Below are positions 10,680 through 21,220 of a stretch of 64,000 nucleotides of DNA, piece by piece. The stretch comes from Scytalidium lignicola (Eukaryota > Ascomycota > Leotiomycetes). The stretch is taken from positions 91,659 through 155,658 of the forward strand of contig NCSJ02000071.1 in assembly GCA_002812745.2 (NCBI GenBank), written 5' to 3'. The translations under genes and the position numbers were made by a program. Position 1 is the first letter of the stretch, and each line of letters starts with the position of its first letter. The notes beneath the pieces are model-generated. The model was not told the DNA's origin, ran no database searches, and worked only from the letters and a program-made list of their open reading frames with translations.

Positions 10680-10940
10680 TTACGCATTGATGTGCCATCC
10701 TAACTTAAGACGTTGGAAAAGCAGACCTTGAGCCATCTTCATATCAGCAGCTTTAGTTAATGCTTCCTCATCGGTCATGTCATCATTCCTAATCGGCTCC
10801 AAATCGAGGGTCGTGAATTTCGCTCCGGTAAGAAGCATTCTCCTCATCAAGAAAACAAAATCACTCCCTCCCTTATGACAAGACTATCGAGATAAGAATA
10901 GGCCTTCATGATAGCAAGCTTACCTAATGAAGGTGACCAT
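10680..10940 (-). CDS. Candidate spliced microprotein of 59 aa
   Basis: Not a family I recognise. On the minus strand, ATG at 10940 begins a 17-nt exon (10924-10940, MVTFI plus two bases). A GTAAGC donor and an AG acceptor bound an 81-nt intron (10843-10923), and exon 2 (10680-10842) continues in frame to a TAA. The start context is good (A at -3, G at +4). The product has a short hydrophobic/basic start (MVTFIRRMLL), an acidic middle (DDMTDEEAL) and a Leu-rich, basic end (GLLFQRLKLGWHINA), a composition unlike translated AT-rich spacer. Weak points are the lack of a clear branch-point sequence and the absence of any known domain. It could also be a remnant exon of a lost gene. Confidence 0.4.
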
Positions 10941-12270
10941 GATGATATTATTTATTTACGTCCAATGGGCCTTTTGAATCCTGGAGACATCCCGAAGGAT
11001 ATAAAGACATGCTAAGCTAATGATTTTTATATACATTCTAATACTTCAAAAATCGAAAACCCCAGAGGTGGCTTGATGTAAAGTTAAAAAGCTTTCTAAA
11101 CAGGTTTTAACAATAGTATTTTAATCCCTTTACCTCAATAGTTGTACAGTACACACAAAAAAGAGAAAACCTTACAATGTCAAAACCCTCCTCCAAGTCT
11201 TTCTTGCTTTCTTTCATTCCTCCCCACGTTTTCCATTCTCCTTGTAATCTTTTTATTGTGGACTAAGCATAAATTTACCCTTCTTATTTACTCACAGCTC
11301 CTTTTGCCTCCTATAAAACCCGTGTCCTCGCCCTTAATCCTCTTTTGTAGTGTTTGCTAACCCAGGTATACATATCGTCGTAGGTGTGAGTAATAGAAGC
11401 CTAGCCCAGGCAAAAGCGAGTGGGACAATGTCACAATAAGGTATTTTGCGCATTGCCTTGTAGTCTGATACATCCACACCATTGTCTTTATACAAGCGGT
11501 TTAGCTCAAGTCTAGATAACTTACGTCGCTTAGTCGAGTCGATTAGGTTTATGTTCTAGATTGTGGTTGTGGTTATAATAAGAAAAAGGTTCCACGATGG
11601 CCGAAATCGAAATTGCAAGGTTTTTACGCGTTTATTTTCGTTGACTCAATCATGGCCTTCAAAGCGCACTTGCGAATCAGACCAAAGCACCTTAGTAAAA
11701 AACACCCAATGCTTTCTTTACCCATGCTTTTGCGCGACTAAAACGAAAGAACGATTTCCCAATTCTCGACTGATCTGTTAGTCCGTTAGTCTGCTACCTG
11801 GTATTGTGGAGAACTCTTGGCTGATGTCTTTTGTTTTGAACTTTCCTTCATTAGGACTGTGACTCTCTTGGTCAGTTTTGAACTCCTTTGACTAATGAAC
11901 TTCAAACTTACATCAGATTTCCCGGGGAACATTATTTGGATTAGTTGGGTGACTCTATCCGTCGGACTAAGAATACATTCAACTGCTACTCTTCCTATGA
12001 TTATTATTGTTATAAATAACCATACCCATGCATTTATTATTTCTATGCGGTCTTTGTGCCAGTCTATTCGTCTTTGCTAAAAAGTGTCAGTTAAGAAGAA
12101 TAAAATGACTTTAAACTTACCTGGTGGTAATTTCTTCCTACTACTTCTACTATGGCTACTTCTTTGTCAGTGATTATTCTTGGTGGTAGTTCTACAGCAT
12201 ACCATCTGAATGCTGTAGGTTCGTAGCTCTCACCACGTACAGGTGTCGAGTCTCGAGGAAACCACCCGAT

Positions 12271-12334
12271 GAAGCTCTCCCTCCGTAGCCTTGTGCCACC
12301 TCTTAAAGCTCCCCCTCTGTGGCCTTGTGCCATC
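12271..12334. repeat. Imperfect 30-bp direct repeat
   Basis: Two copies (12271-12300 and 12305-12334) share the pattern AGCTCYCCCTCYGTRGCCTT followed by GTGCCA, differing at a few positions. They sit inside an open minus-strand segment (12110-12333) that ends at a GTAAGT donor. Confidence 0.65.
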
Positions 12335-12639
12335 CTTTTTCGATCACATCATTAATCAATTATTTAATAGTGTCGTATAGCTGGTGCGCAAGGTCGGTGG
12401 ACGAAGTCATTCATGATGCCTTCAGTCTTTTTTATAGATAGGAGCAAATGCACCGCCTTGAGAAACAAACTCCAGGGGAATACTATACCAGTACTCGGAT
12501 GGAGCTGCTCTTACATGTCTTTATTGATTTTTATGAATCTAGATCATTCTCCGCAACGTTGAAGAATGGTAAAGAGATTATGCAGTGATAGCAAGTGCGA
12601 GCTGATCTTTGAGTGCTCTATATTCGTAGTGTAGATTAT

Positions 12640-12673
12640 AGTGAATGCTCTAACGTACAGTGAATGCTCTAAC
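12640..12673. repeat. 15-bp direct repeat
   Basis: AGTGAATGCTCTAAC occurs twice with a 19-bp period in AT-rich spacer DNA. Confidence 0.7.
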
Positions 12674-13206
12674 ATAGTATGAAGATGTGGATTGCTGGTA
12701 GTTGTGATGAAGTTAAAGGTGATGTGCTAGCTAGACTGATATTCGTAAGCCTCGTCTACAAAGGTGAGTAGCAAAATCGCAGCCTTGCAGCCGCGGCTGA
12801 CAACACGGGGTGAGAAATTATTGGACCACACTAGAATATTATCTGACGCCATTTTACTCCGTCTATAGTGGTAACGTTTGCCTTAGAATAATGTCGATGG
12901 TTTAGAGTAATAAGGAAGAAAAATATAATAGCCGGTTGTTGTTCTGAGTGATCTGATTAGCCAAATTATGATTCCAAGCAGTTTGATTGGATGGTTTTAG
13001 AGATGGATTGGAGAGTGTTGGGGACAGCATTAATCGGAGCGAATGAGGAAAAAGTCACCTACTTTACCTTAAATTTTATACCAATCCCATTATTATATAT
13101 ACCGTGATTTTTATTATAATTAGAGATATATTTTCAAGTTGTATTAAACATGTGTCTGTGTTCTGAAATAAAGATTCAAAGTTAACATAAAAATTTACCA
13201 ACTTCG

Positions 13207-13229
13207 ATCAATCAATCAATCAATCAATC
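13207..13229. repeat. Tetranucleotide microsatellite (ATCA)n
   Basis: About six tandem copies of ATCA in AT-rich non-coding DNA. Confidence 0.85.
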
Positions 13230-13605
13230 CTAATCAGTATATTTCAAATTGATTACTCACATTAATGTGAAAATAAAGTTTAATTATATGTTTCATAGGT
13301 AAGTTTTAGTGAATTTCAGTGTAAAAAAGGACATTCGCTCAGACTTAGGTCCACCCACTGTACGTAGCTAACTGTACAACTCGATAGCACTTCCACACCA
13401 TAACTCCCCGAACCCTTTTGGTGGTAATTATTTCTCCAATGTAATATTAACCACCGTTTTTCACCCCCCGATATATAGAACATCTATTCAAACGCCATTA
13501 GGTAATGCATGAGTCTGTACATACCGGAATAGAGATTTACAGAAAATCAGGACGCAGTCCCTATTTACGGCTAGGAATCAAACCACCTACTTACACCGTC
13601 CGCTT

Positions 13606-16570
13606 TCACCGAAAACGATCCGACTCCTCGTTAATAATCTTTATAAGTTCGTCACCGCACCTCTCCTCTATCTCCTGCCCGTCCTTGCCAACCAGAACGG
13701 CTTGGTTCTCATTCAGAGAGTTCTTAAGATGGCCAACGAGGTGGAAGCGTGTTGAGTAGATGACCAGCCATCTCACCTTGAAGGCACCTGTGCTTTCCCA
13801 CTGGATGGATCTAGTCCAGCCGGGGTTGGGCACCGATCCTGGAACGGATTCCATTCGAGCCTTTATATAATCATTTAGCTTTTGTAGTTGAAATGAGACG
13901 GAAGGTTGGGAGGTGAGAGATAAGGAAAATAGTGGTGAGGTTGTTAATATTATAAAGGCGAGGACTTACGTAGCCTTGAAAAGCGCGGCTCTTGTTGATT
14001 GAGAAGACCAAGATGACGTTCTTGCACGTCTCGAATGCTTTCTTGAAGATCTCTCCATTTTGGACTTGAGTTGTCCAGATGGACTGTTGTTGAGTTAGCT
14101 GGTGATAGCTCCTATATGATGCTAGCACAATTAGATACTCACGTCTTCAATACAGTTCGCTACATTGGCCTCGTTGAAGGATTTTACGATGAAGTACCTG
14201 GTATCTTTATCTGTGTCAATAAAGTAGCTCATCTCTAAATATTATTACAACGCTGTAAGACAAGATAATTTATATTCCTAAGCATAGAAATTTAATGCAC
14301 TTGCATCCATGTCTTGGACAAAATTCTTAGGAATAGAGAAACAATTCAATTAGCAAAGGAAAAAAAGGAAAAGGAGATAATGCCGAATTTCATCATTCGG
14401 GCAGATCCTGTCACCTAGGGATTCATTTTGTTATCCAACAGTTGTGCCTTGCACAACATCCAAACAAGCAACACAACATAAAGATAACAAATATACTAAC
14501 CACCTCTACCCCCGCGGTCAAACCCACGAAGATCTTTATACGGTCTTCTGTTCGCAAGAGGGATCCCATACTGATTGCTATGATCAATCGGCCGTTCAAT
14601 AGAGCCTGGGCTCCGGTCACTTATGCTCCGTCCACGACCTCTTGAGTGATAGAGAGGATCATAGGATCGGCCTTTATAATTACCGCGTATAACGAATGGA
14701 GCCTTTCCCGGTGCCTCATTCCCATCATGATCCCACGGCAGTTTTCTCATGCGAGGTGTCATCCTGCCTTCGAATGGTCTTTGGTCAGGTGACATTTCAC
14801 GTTCGTGACTGGGACTATGTTTTTGATCATGACTATCATCATACCATCCACGGTAGGAGTGCTTTCCCTCATCACTACGTCGTCCTGAGGAAGGCTCTAT
14901 AAATTTATTATCCGACATATTAATGCCATTTGGCTTTGGGGTTCGCTCATTCATTTGGCGGTTTTCATCTCGGTGCTCAATCCGTGCTGCCTTGGTTTTA
15001 CTTCCGGTAGCCTCCATTTCGGATTGAACCTCGCTGTAGGCACGTTTGGTGCGCGGATCGACAGCGGGAGCCTGATTAGCAGGAGTAACAGGAGTAGCTG
15101 GTGAGGACTCTTGTTGGCTACTCCTTGGGACTATTGGTAGAGGTAGGATTGAAGATCGTATTTGGTTTGCTCCGCTAACGACAGGAACAACTCCACGTTC
15201 CTCTGCCTCCATCTCCGCCAACAACTTTTCTCTCTGTGCATCGAGAGCTGCAATTGCTCGCCTGCGACTCAAAATTTTATCTCTGTAATCAACATTGTGA
15301 AACCCAGTTATTTCTAACCATTCCTTCAAGTCACCATCAAATGGCAACAACTGCTCAAGAGTAGGTGGATTTCGCTGAGTAGACGTATTATAGCCCTCAG
15401 ACTGATTTCCATTTGTTTCAGGCTTGCTTATTTCCTGGCCATGATTCGAGCGTTCTTGATATATGGATGAATTGCCTTCTATGTCAGCATACGACTTTTG
15501 TTGTCGTCTAAAGACTCTAGGTTTTACGTTGCCATACTTTGCTGATGTTGGCATAGAATATGAGGTTTCAGTATGAGATGATTGAAGACGAGGCTCTAGA
15601 CCATTCAAAGCCATTGCGGCCGGTTCTTTGGGCACCTGAGGCCCTAGAGTCTTGCTCTGAGATATTGACTCCGATAATTGATTCGGCGGGGAATTCTTTA
15701 ATGTTTCCTCTGCCGATATATTAGATACCGTCCCAAACCTTATGTTGCTATTCCTGATATCTTTAACGTTGCCTTTAGTTGTGCTGGCACTATTGATTGT
15801 TGGGGTGTTAGAATTTAATGAGGATGCTTGTGCTTTGGCTGAAGCATTATTCATGTTTTTAGTTTGAGCATGCATATGAGATGTCTTCTGCTGGTCATTC
15901 TTTGTATTAACAGATCCGTTTTCTTCTGCATACTTTTCTTTGGCATACTGCGAGATCAATTCGCTGATGTTGAGGTCCTGTTCCTTGCCTGTATGGTTTG
16001 TAACATTCGATGCTGGAGAAGCGTTCTGGGAACGTAAGCTGCTAGCACTGTCTTGTTCACCCTTGGTAATTTCAGACGCAGCAACAGGTGGGGTATCCGA
16101 ATTGGATCTGCCCTCTTTTCTTCTCTGCAAAAGTTGGGCCTTAAGCTCTGCTGCTCTAGCACTGAGTTGGTCGAGTGCTGGGTGAATGGTTGGAGTTGAG
16201 GATTTGCAACGTTCCATGTCGTCGTGTGATGGTGTTGAGAACTAAGCAGATGCCATTGTCAGATATGATCTAGACTTGGGATGTAGCTGGACGTATCTGG
16301 AGCGAAATATGACAATACCGTCGACCTTGCACTTACTTTAATTTGAGGACCACTAGACTGGTTTGTAGATCTTGAGTTCGAATGATAGTCATTCATATAA
16401 TTGTCTGCAGTTTCAAATTTATAAATTGGCTGTGACCCGTGCTCCGAGTCTGAAAATTGTGGCTCCTGGACGGATTGAGTGCTCGAAAAAGATGGCATTT
16501 GGTATCCGTCATGGGTGAAGCTGTCCCGGAATTGGCCATTGCTATCCAGGAAGGCGCGGTTAGGCCACAT
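13606..16570 (-). CDS. YTH-domain RNA-binding protein (putative m6A reader)
   Basis: Predicted 811 aa in five exons: 16337-16570, 14501-16241, 14143-14234, 13970-14083 and 13606-13860; all joins keep frame. The C-terminal YTH domain is assembled only across the last three exons: DTRYFIVKSFNEANV, SIWTTQVQNGEIFKKAF, KNVILVFSINKSRAFQGY, then ARMESVPG and HLVGHLKNSLNENQAVLVG. The Trp of SIWTTQ fits one of the aromatic-cage residues that hold N6-methyladenosine. The long N-terminus is disordered-looking (Ser/Asn/Gln/Pro-rich). It carries a short predicted coiled stretch (LDQLSARAAELKAQLLQRR), a conserved-looking segment (DGDLKEWLEITGFHNVDYRDK) and an Arg/Gly-rich stretch just before YTH. Role by family: binds modified mRNA to control decay or splicing. 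The intron at 14235-14500 is long (266 nt) and could hold a 12-nt microexon. Confidence 0.88.
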
Positions 16571-17266
16571 GTTGAAAGTTTGTTAATAATTCTCGGATAT
16601 GTCGTACTTGTTAAAATATGTTTAGCACTTTCTTAAAACGATTGCTTTAGATGTTCATAAGATTTCATAGTAGAGATGCTGACATCGACATAAGATTGTG
16701 GCGTGGATTCCTTACAAATGAGGGGGTAGTTTGAGTACTCCTTCTTGAGAGATAGTGAAAACCGCCTAAACTCCGACTGAGAAATTCGAGTTTGGATATG
16801 GCTTCAAAAAATCATTGGAGCTTTGGTGGAAGCCCAAAGATTCGAAACTACTCGTTTGCCCTCAACCCCTGGCAACAGCTGTAGGGCATCCCCTTTTGGG
16901 ACGTTACGTACCGTTTTTCTTAGCGTGTTGAAAAAAAGAATGGGGACTTACACTAAACTTTAACTGGACGTTAATCGTTGGAGCACAAAGTTGACATAAA
17001 ATTAAGTAGATCGCTAAAATGGGGGTTAACAGCATTAAACTCGCATTAAATTCGCATAACTACATATCTTACACAAAATCTTTATTTGTGTATTTGAACA
17101 ATTTTATGCCACATATTACATTGAGTTGCAGGGCATGTCACACTACGCAAATTTGTGCCAATTAGTGCACAACTTTAAAAGCATGTCACCGCTACTCGAG
17201 CGCTTAAGCCTGTTCTTATACTTTAAATCACTTCACCTCCGGAAGTACCCCAAGGTCGATACCCCA
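16571..17266. other. Promoter of the YTH gene and 3' end of GPI18
   Basis: 696 bp of AT-rich sequence with no supported gene. The right end is the GPI18 3' UTR (stop at 17267) and the left part the YTH promoter and leader. Confidence 0.55.
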
Positions 17267-18758
17267 TTATGCAGGTGGTAGAAATGAGGAAAAGAGACCG
17301 CCTTGAACAACAGCATACATGACCATAAACCGTATGAGGTAGGTGGCTTCAGGCTTCTTGGGGCTGAACGATGCAGCTTTTTTGGCAACATACCATAACC
17401 AGACCGGATATGCTGACGACAGTCGGGTAATAATTTGAACATGAGCGTTTGTAAGAGTAGCTAAAAGCAAAAGCAGCTGTGGGATAGCTATACTTCGAAC
17501 TAGATTTTTGGTATTGGAAGTTCCTGGCATTTGCTCAGGGCTAGTTGCCGTGATTTTATTCTTGTTGTGGCTTGATGTGCCCCGAGGAGGATTTGATTTG
17601 ATTTGCATAGCCCATGTTATCGAGATTCCCATAATAATAATCATGGGAGCTGCAAGGAGAAAGAGCGGTATGTTAGAGATGGTCCAGTAACGCAAGAAAC
17701 CGCAATTCCTGTTGTAGTTAGCTAGGAGAATGTAATTTGTTACAGTAAAGTACTCACCAGTAATAATCTTGCACAAATGTATATATGCTAGGTAATGTCT
17801 TCTCACACCATGGCCGTAATGGTTGGTGGTTGGAATTCTGGCAAAATGCTTGGTATGCCACGTACTGGGGTATTAAGAATCCTAGAGCAACAAATATGCC
17901 GCCAAGGCCCGTGGCAACACCGCGTCGTATGACCGAAATATTTAAGCCATGTTTAAGTTGTAAAATTAGACTCAGTGCTTCTTCGAGTAGTAGAATACCG
18001 TTCAAAATCCCGTTGCTTCGACAGAGAGTAGCGAGGCCGAAAGAGAGACCGGATAATAGAATAAAAATGTCATGATGGATACTGTATCGTCCCTGTGGAG
18101 CTATGCTTCTAGAGAACAGGAGGTATCCAAGAAAACTAAGGAATGAGCATGCACTCTCCGCATACGGAGCAGATAAGAATATCCCAGCTGGAGATACAAT
18201 ATGAAGAAGAGCGGTCGTCAAGGCTAAACCTCTAGTGCTGGGGCCAGGGAAAACAGTTCGAGTTAAATAGAACAATACTAGCACCGAGAAAAGATGGGCA
18301 ACATGAGCTAAACATATTGCCAGCAAAGCTTCCAATCTAAGATCACACGGTAGGCCAGCTTGCCGGAGAACTTGAGAGATATCAGAAATGGAGGTATATC
18401 GGACATGAGACCGTAGAAAGAGAAGNAAAAAAGACCTACCAGAAGCACCGAAGGCTATGATTCGGGTGTAACCCCAGCTAAAGGCCCATTCCTGTTCATA
18501 CAAATAGCCACGACTAGCTGTCTTGACGAAATATATGGCATCCCATCTCGTCAGTCTTTCCACTATGCGATAAAATATTGATGGTAGCAATGCATGTCCG
18601 CGAGTCCCGTGACCATGGAGGAGGAGATCAGTCGAGGTATCATAGCCCAGACCCGGACTGGCGACAGCAATTGCAAGCAGCAGGGATTTCCATGCCACGA
18701 AGGATAGCAGCAGCGTCTGAATCGGACGATTGATGATGATGGCGTTCCATGAGTTCAT
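17267..18758 (-). CDS. GPI18: GPI mannosyltransferase 2 (PIG-V/Gpi18)
   Basis: Multi-pass ER membrane enzyme that adds the second mannose to the glycosylphosphatidylinositol precursor from dolichol-phosphate-mannose. Proposed exons are 18440-18758, 17758-18370 and 17267-17708, giving 457 aa. Family signatures are RWDAIYFVKTASRGYLYEQE with WAFSWG, the LEALLAICLAHVAHLFSVL helix, LLHIVSPAGIFLSAPYAES, and LCRSNGILNG. The C-terminal helices include a TNAHVQ-ITRLSSAYPV segment typical of the family. The 69 nt at 18371-18439 are in frame and would read through, but GTAGGT and a CTCTCAAG acceptor bound them and removing them restores the expected FGASVLRQAGLP. An undetermined base (18426) lies inside this piece, so read-through cannot be excluded. 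Confidence 0.93.
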
Positions 18759-19268
18759 GATTGCAGCGCCGCAAAAAGACTTTCTACATAGTTTCGCGGG
18801 GCGCCGGATTGGGACAGATGATACAGTTCAAGTGATGTTGAGGCGGTGAAATACTGTATGCACGGACATCACCTTGTGCGACTGCATAATTATCTCAGGT
18901 GCCCTGATGACTTGATGGTGGTGGGTGGGCCTTCACCGCCTACATCCTCATTTGGGTCCTAAAGAAATGCTACGTCGTCCATGCCTTGATTGGCATTCTT
19001 ATTTAGAGCCAGTCCGGTACGTGTGAATCCTTTACGTGCAGATGTCCAGATGTGCAGATTGTCTGGTTCAGCTGCAAGACTTGTGCCTAATCATCCTACA
19101 GTAAACTAACATTAACTTACATTGCCTACAGCCGTCGAAGCCACAGATTGCGGATCCATCACCGCCGCAACCAAGAACTCGGAAAATGCGAGGCTCTCAG
19201 TTAGCCCGAGACCGACGTCAGCCGGTACCAGCCTGACATCATGTGATCTCACAAAATTAATCATCCTA

Positions 19269-19302
19269 CGTAAGGGGGTGCAAGAAATGAATCACCCACC
19301 CC
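19269..19302 (+). repeat. Left terminal inverted repeat of the MITE
   Basis: 34 bp, perfect match to the reverse complement of the right terminus; preceded by TA. Confidence 0.9.
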
Positions 19303-19473
19303 TTGCACGGCTTCAAGCCAATCAAGTGCTCTAATTTGCCTAAATTCACGCTGCCTTAATGCCTTCAAGCGATCACACCAGTTTGAATTCCTCACGTCAT
19401 ACATGGTTTCCACGAGTTTACCCAAACAGCGTGAGAAAATCTCCTGATTAGGCCCAAAAACGCTCGCTTGCAG

Positions 19474-19507
19474 GGGGTGGGTGATTCATTTCTTGCACCC
19501 CCTTACG
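19474..19507 (-). repeat. Right terminal inverted repeat of the MITE
   Basis: 34 bp, perfect inverted copy of the left terminus; followed by TA. Confidence 0.9.
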
Positions 19508-20106
19508 TACATAAGTACGCCCGTACCGGTAACCTCGTTAACTGAAAACGTAACTAATCATTTTGAGTGTCGTACTCCGTATTTGTCAAGGGTTGATGCG
19601 AATGCGAATACGCGCTCTTTAGACGCATTCCCGTATCGACGTATTTTACGCGCTCTGCGCTCTTTGTGTCTCTTGCTGTACTGTGTACGGACGTAGAAGA
19701 AATAGAAGAAACATATCTGCAGGGCTCTCTTGCAGGCTACCTGGCTACCTGACCAGCACCAAACCAAAACCTCCATAGTTCCCGGATCTACGTCAGGTGC
19801 TCAAAGAGTCTAAACAAACCAATGGAGATTTCACTGTCCCACAGAAGGAGTGACTTGGAGTTTTGCTTGCTCTTCCCCACATCTCGGGCGAACTACCTAG
19901 CAGCTTATGCAAGCGCTGCAAGACACTTTTTGCGCTGCGGACTCTGAGAGTGCCCGGCCGCCGAAGCTGACGGCCGTTGCGTCGTCGCCGTCGTTGTCGT
20001 CGTTGTCGTTGTTGATGACCTCGGCACTTGAGCGTTTTGGTTGCTGTATGCGGCAGTCCTCCTTTACGGCGGTTTCAGGTAATGATAATAGAGTGAGTAC
20101 ATCCGT

Positions 20107-20162
20107 ATTGTACAGTACAGTACGGATGTACCGTGTTGTGATACGGTACAGGACAGTACTGT
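20107..20162. repeat. Cluster of GTAC-type palindromes
   Basis: Overlapping short inverted repeats built from GTACAGTAC and GTACCGT/ACGGTAC; the latter two arms flank an 8-base loop. Related strings recur near 61860 and at 63138-63172. Confidence 0.6.
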
Positions 20163-20384
20163 AATTAGTTGTCTGCGGCGGGTGCAGCAATGCTGACCTT
20201 GACATCCCATCAAGCTACCTCTCAGGGCATCTTTTGCGCGCCACGGCACTTCAGCCTTCCTCAGCTCGTCCTCCATGTGCCCCCAGCTGTGCCCCAGCTG
20301 TCCCGTCACACTCCTCCTCAGGGGTGCGCTTGATTTCGCTCTTTCGCTTTTTCGCTGGCTGCAGCCTCCCACCGCCCTATGAAA

Positions 20385-20415
20385 ACGAGAGAACGAGAGA
20401 ACGAGGGAACGAGAA
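20385..20415. repeat. Eight-base tandem repeat (ACGAGAGA)n
   Basis: About four imperfect copies of ACGAGAGA in purine-rich non-coding DNA. Confidence 0.7.
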
Positions 20416-21220
20416 AGCCGAGAGCGTGTTGGTAAGGTTGTTTAATAAGCGAGTGAACGGGAGCGAGACGTAAGAGCTAAGGCCGAGGAATCCCTGGCAG
20501 GCATCATCCTGCGAATGCGAAGGCAAAAAAATCACAAACTCTCCGGCGTCCCGGTTCGGTCTTTTCACGCCTCCGCACTTCCGCTTTGAGAACGTTAACA
20601 CACAGCAATAGACAAACCNTTTTTTTTTTTTGCCCCTCAAGATGTCCTGGACCTTCAGGTGGAGAGCATGGGCCCAATCGGAAACTAACCAGTCATCATG
20701 CACCTCTGAGATTCTTTGCTCTCGGTACTCGCTGGTTTTCCGCTCCCGGCTTGCCTCCAACTGTGCAACCTCCAGTCCCCTGGATGCAGACAGTCGCCCT
20801 GCTACTTCCTGCTGCCTCCTGCAAAGTCAATTTTGTTTACCCTCTGCTTTTGTGCGCCATCTGAAGAGGCTGTCGAAGACTTTTTCAATTATTATCCAGT
20901 AACGTTGACTGAAGCTGGGGGTGGTCTTCTCTGCCATCAATATCGTTGGCTGCTCTGTTTGACCAAATACACGTTGTTTTTGCGGCGTAGTTGCCTAAGC
21001 CTCACATCAGCAAAAAATCGTAGGCCACACGAATATTGGGCTAGAGACCCGAAGGCCCCCCTCATGTCGGCACCTCCCGTGCATAACTTACCTTCCTCTG
21101 TCCCAGATCTGATCGCTCTCTGTGGATCTACCGTACTACCGGAAGCACCGTTTGCTTCTCACATGGGAAGGCTCCCCTCCCCCGATGCTAGGGGTTGTCC
21201 TTCCTTGATATACCACCGAG

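Larger units (their letters stand above)
10941..13605. other. 2.7-kb AT-rich region with short repeats, no supported gene
   Basis: The stretch is visibly richer in A+T than its surroundings, most of all around 13040-13340, and stop codons are dense in all frames. It holds a CAAT microsatellite, a 15-bp and a 30-bp direct repeat, and one open minus-strand segment at 12110-12333 ending in a good donor site. It may be decayed mobile-element DNA, perhaps after repeat-induced point mutation, but no transposase, reverse transcriptase or LTR can be recognised. Confidence 0.4.
19269..19507. mobile_element. MITE with 34-bp perfect terminal inverted repeats
   Basis: A 239-bp element without coding capacity. 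Bases 19269-19302 and the reverse complement of 19474-19507 are identical over 34 bp, beginning CGTAAGGGGGTGCAAG, and pairing continues imperfectly inward for a few more bases. A TA dinucleotide flanks both ends (19267-19268 and 19508-19509), as expected for the target-site duplication of Tc1/mariner/pogo transposons. The perfect termini suggest recent activity. The autonomous partner is not in this window. Confidence 0.85.
18759..21220. other. 2.5-kb intergenic region holding a MITE and GTAC palindromes
   Basis: Between the divergent GPI18 and the unknown gene at 21221. Apart from the inverted-repeat element and short repeats listed separately, no coding region is supported; the ORFs here are short, overlap on both strands and lack domains. 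An N sits at 20619 beside a T run. The last few hundred bases are pyrimidine-rich, as in a promoter or leader. Confidence 0.5.
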
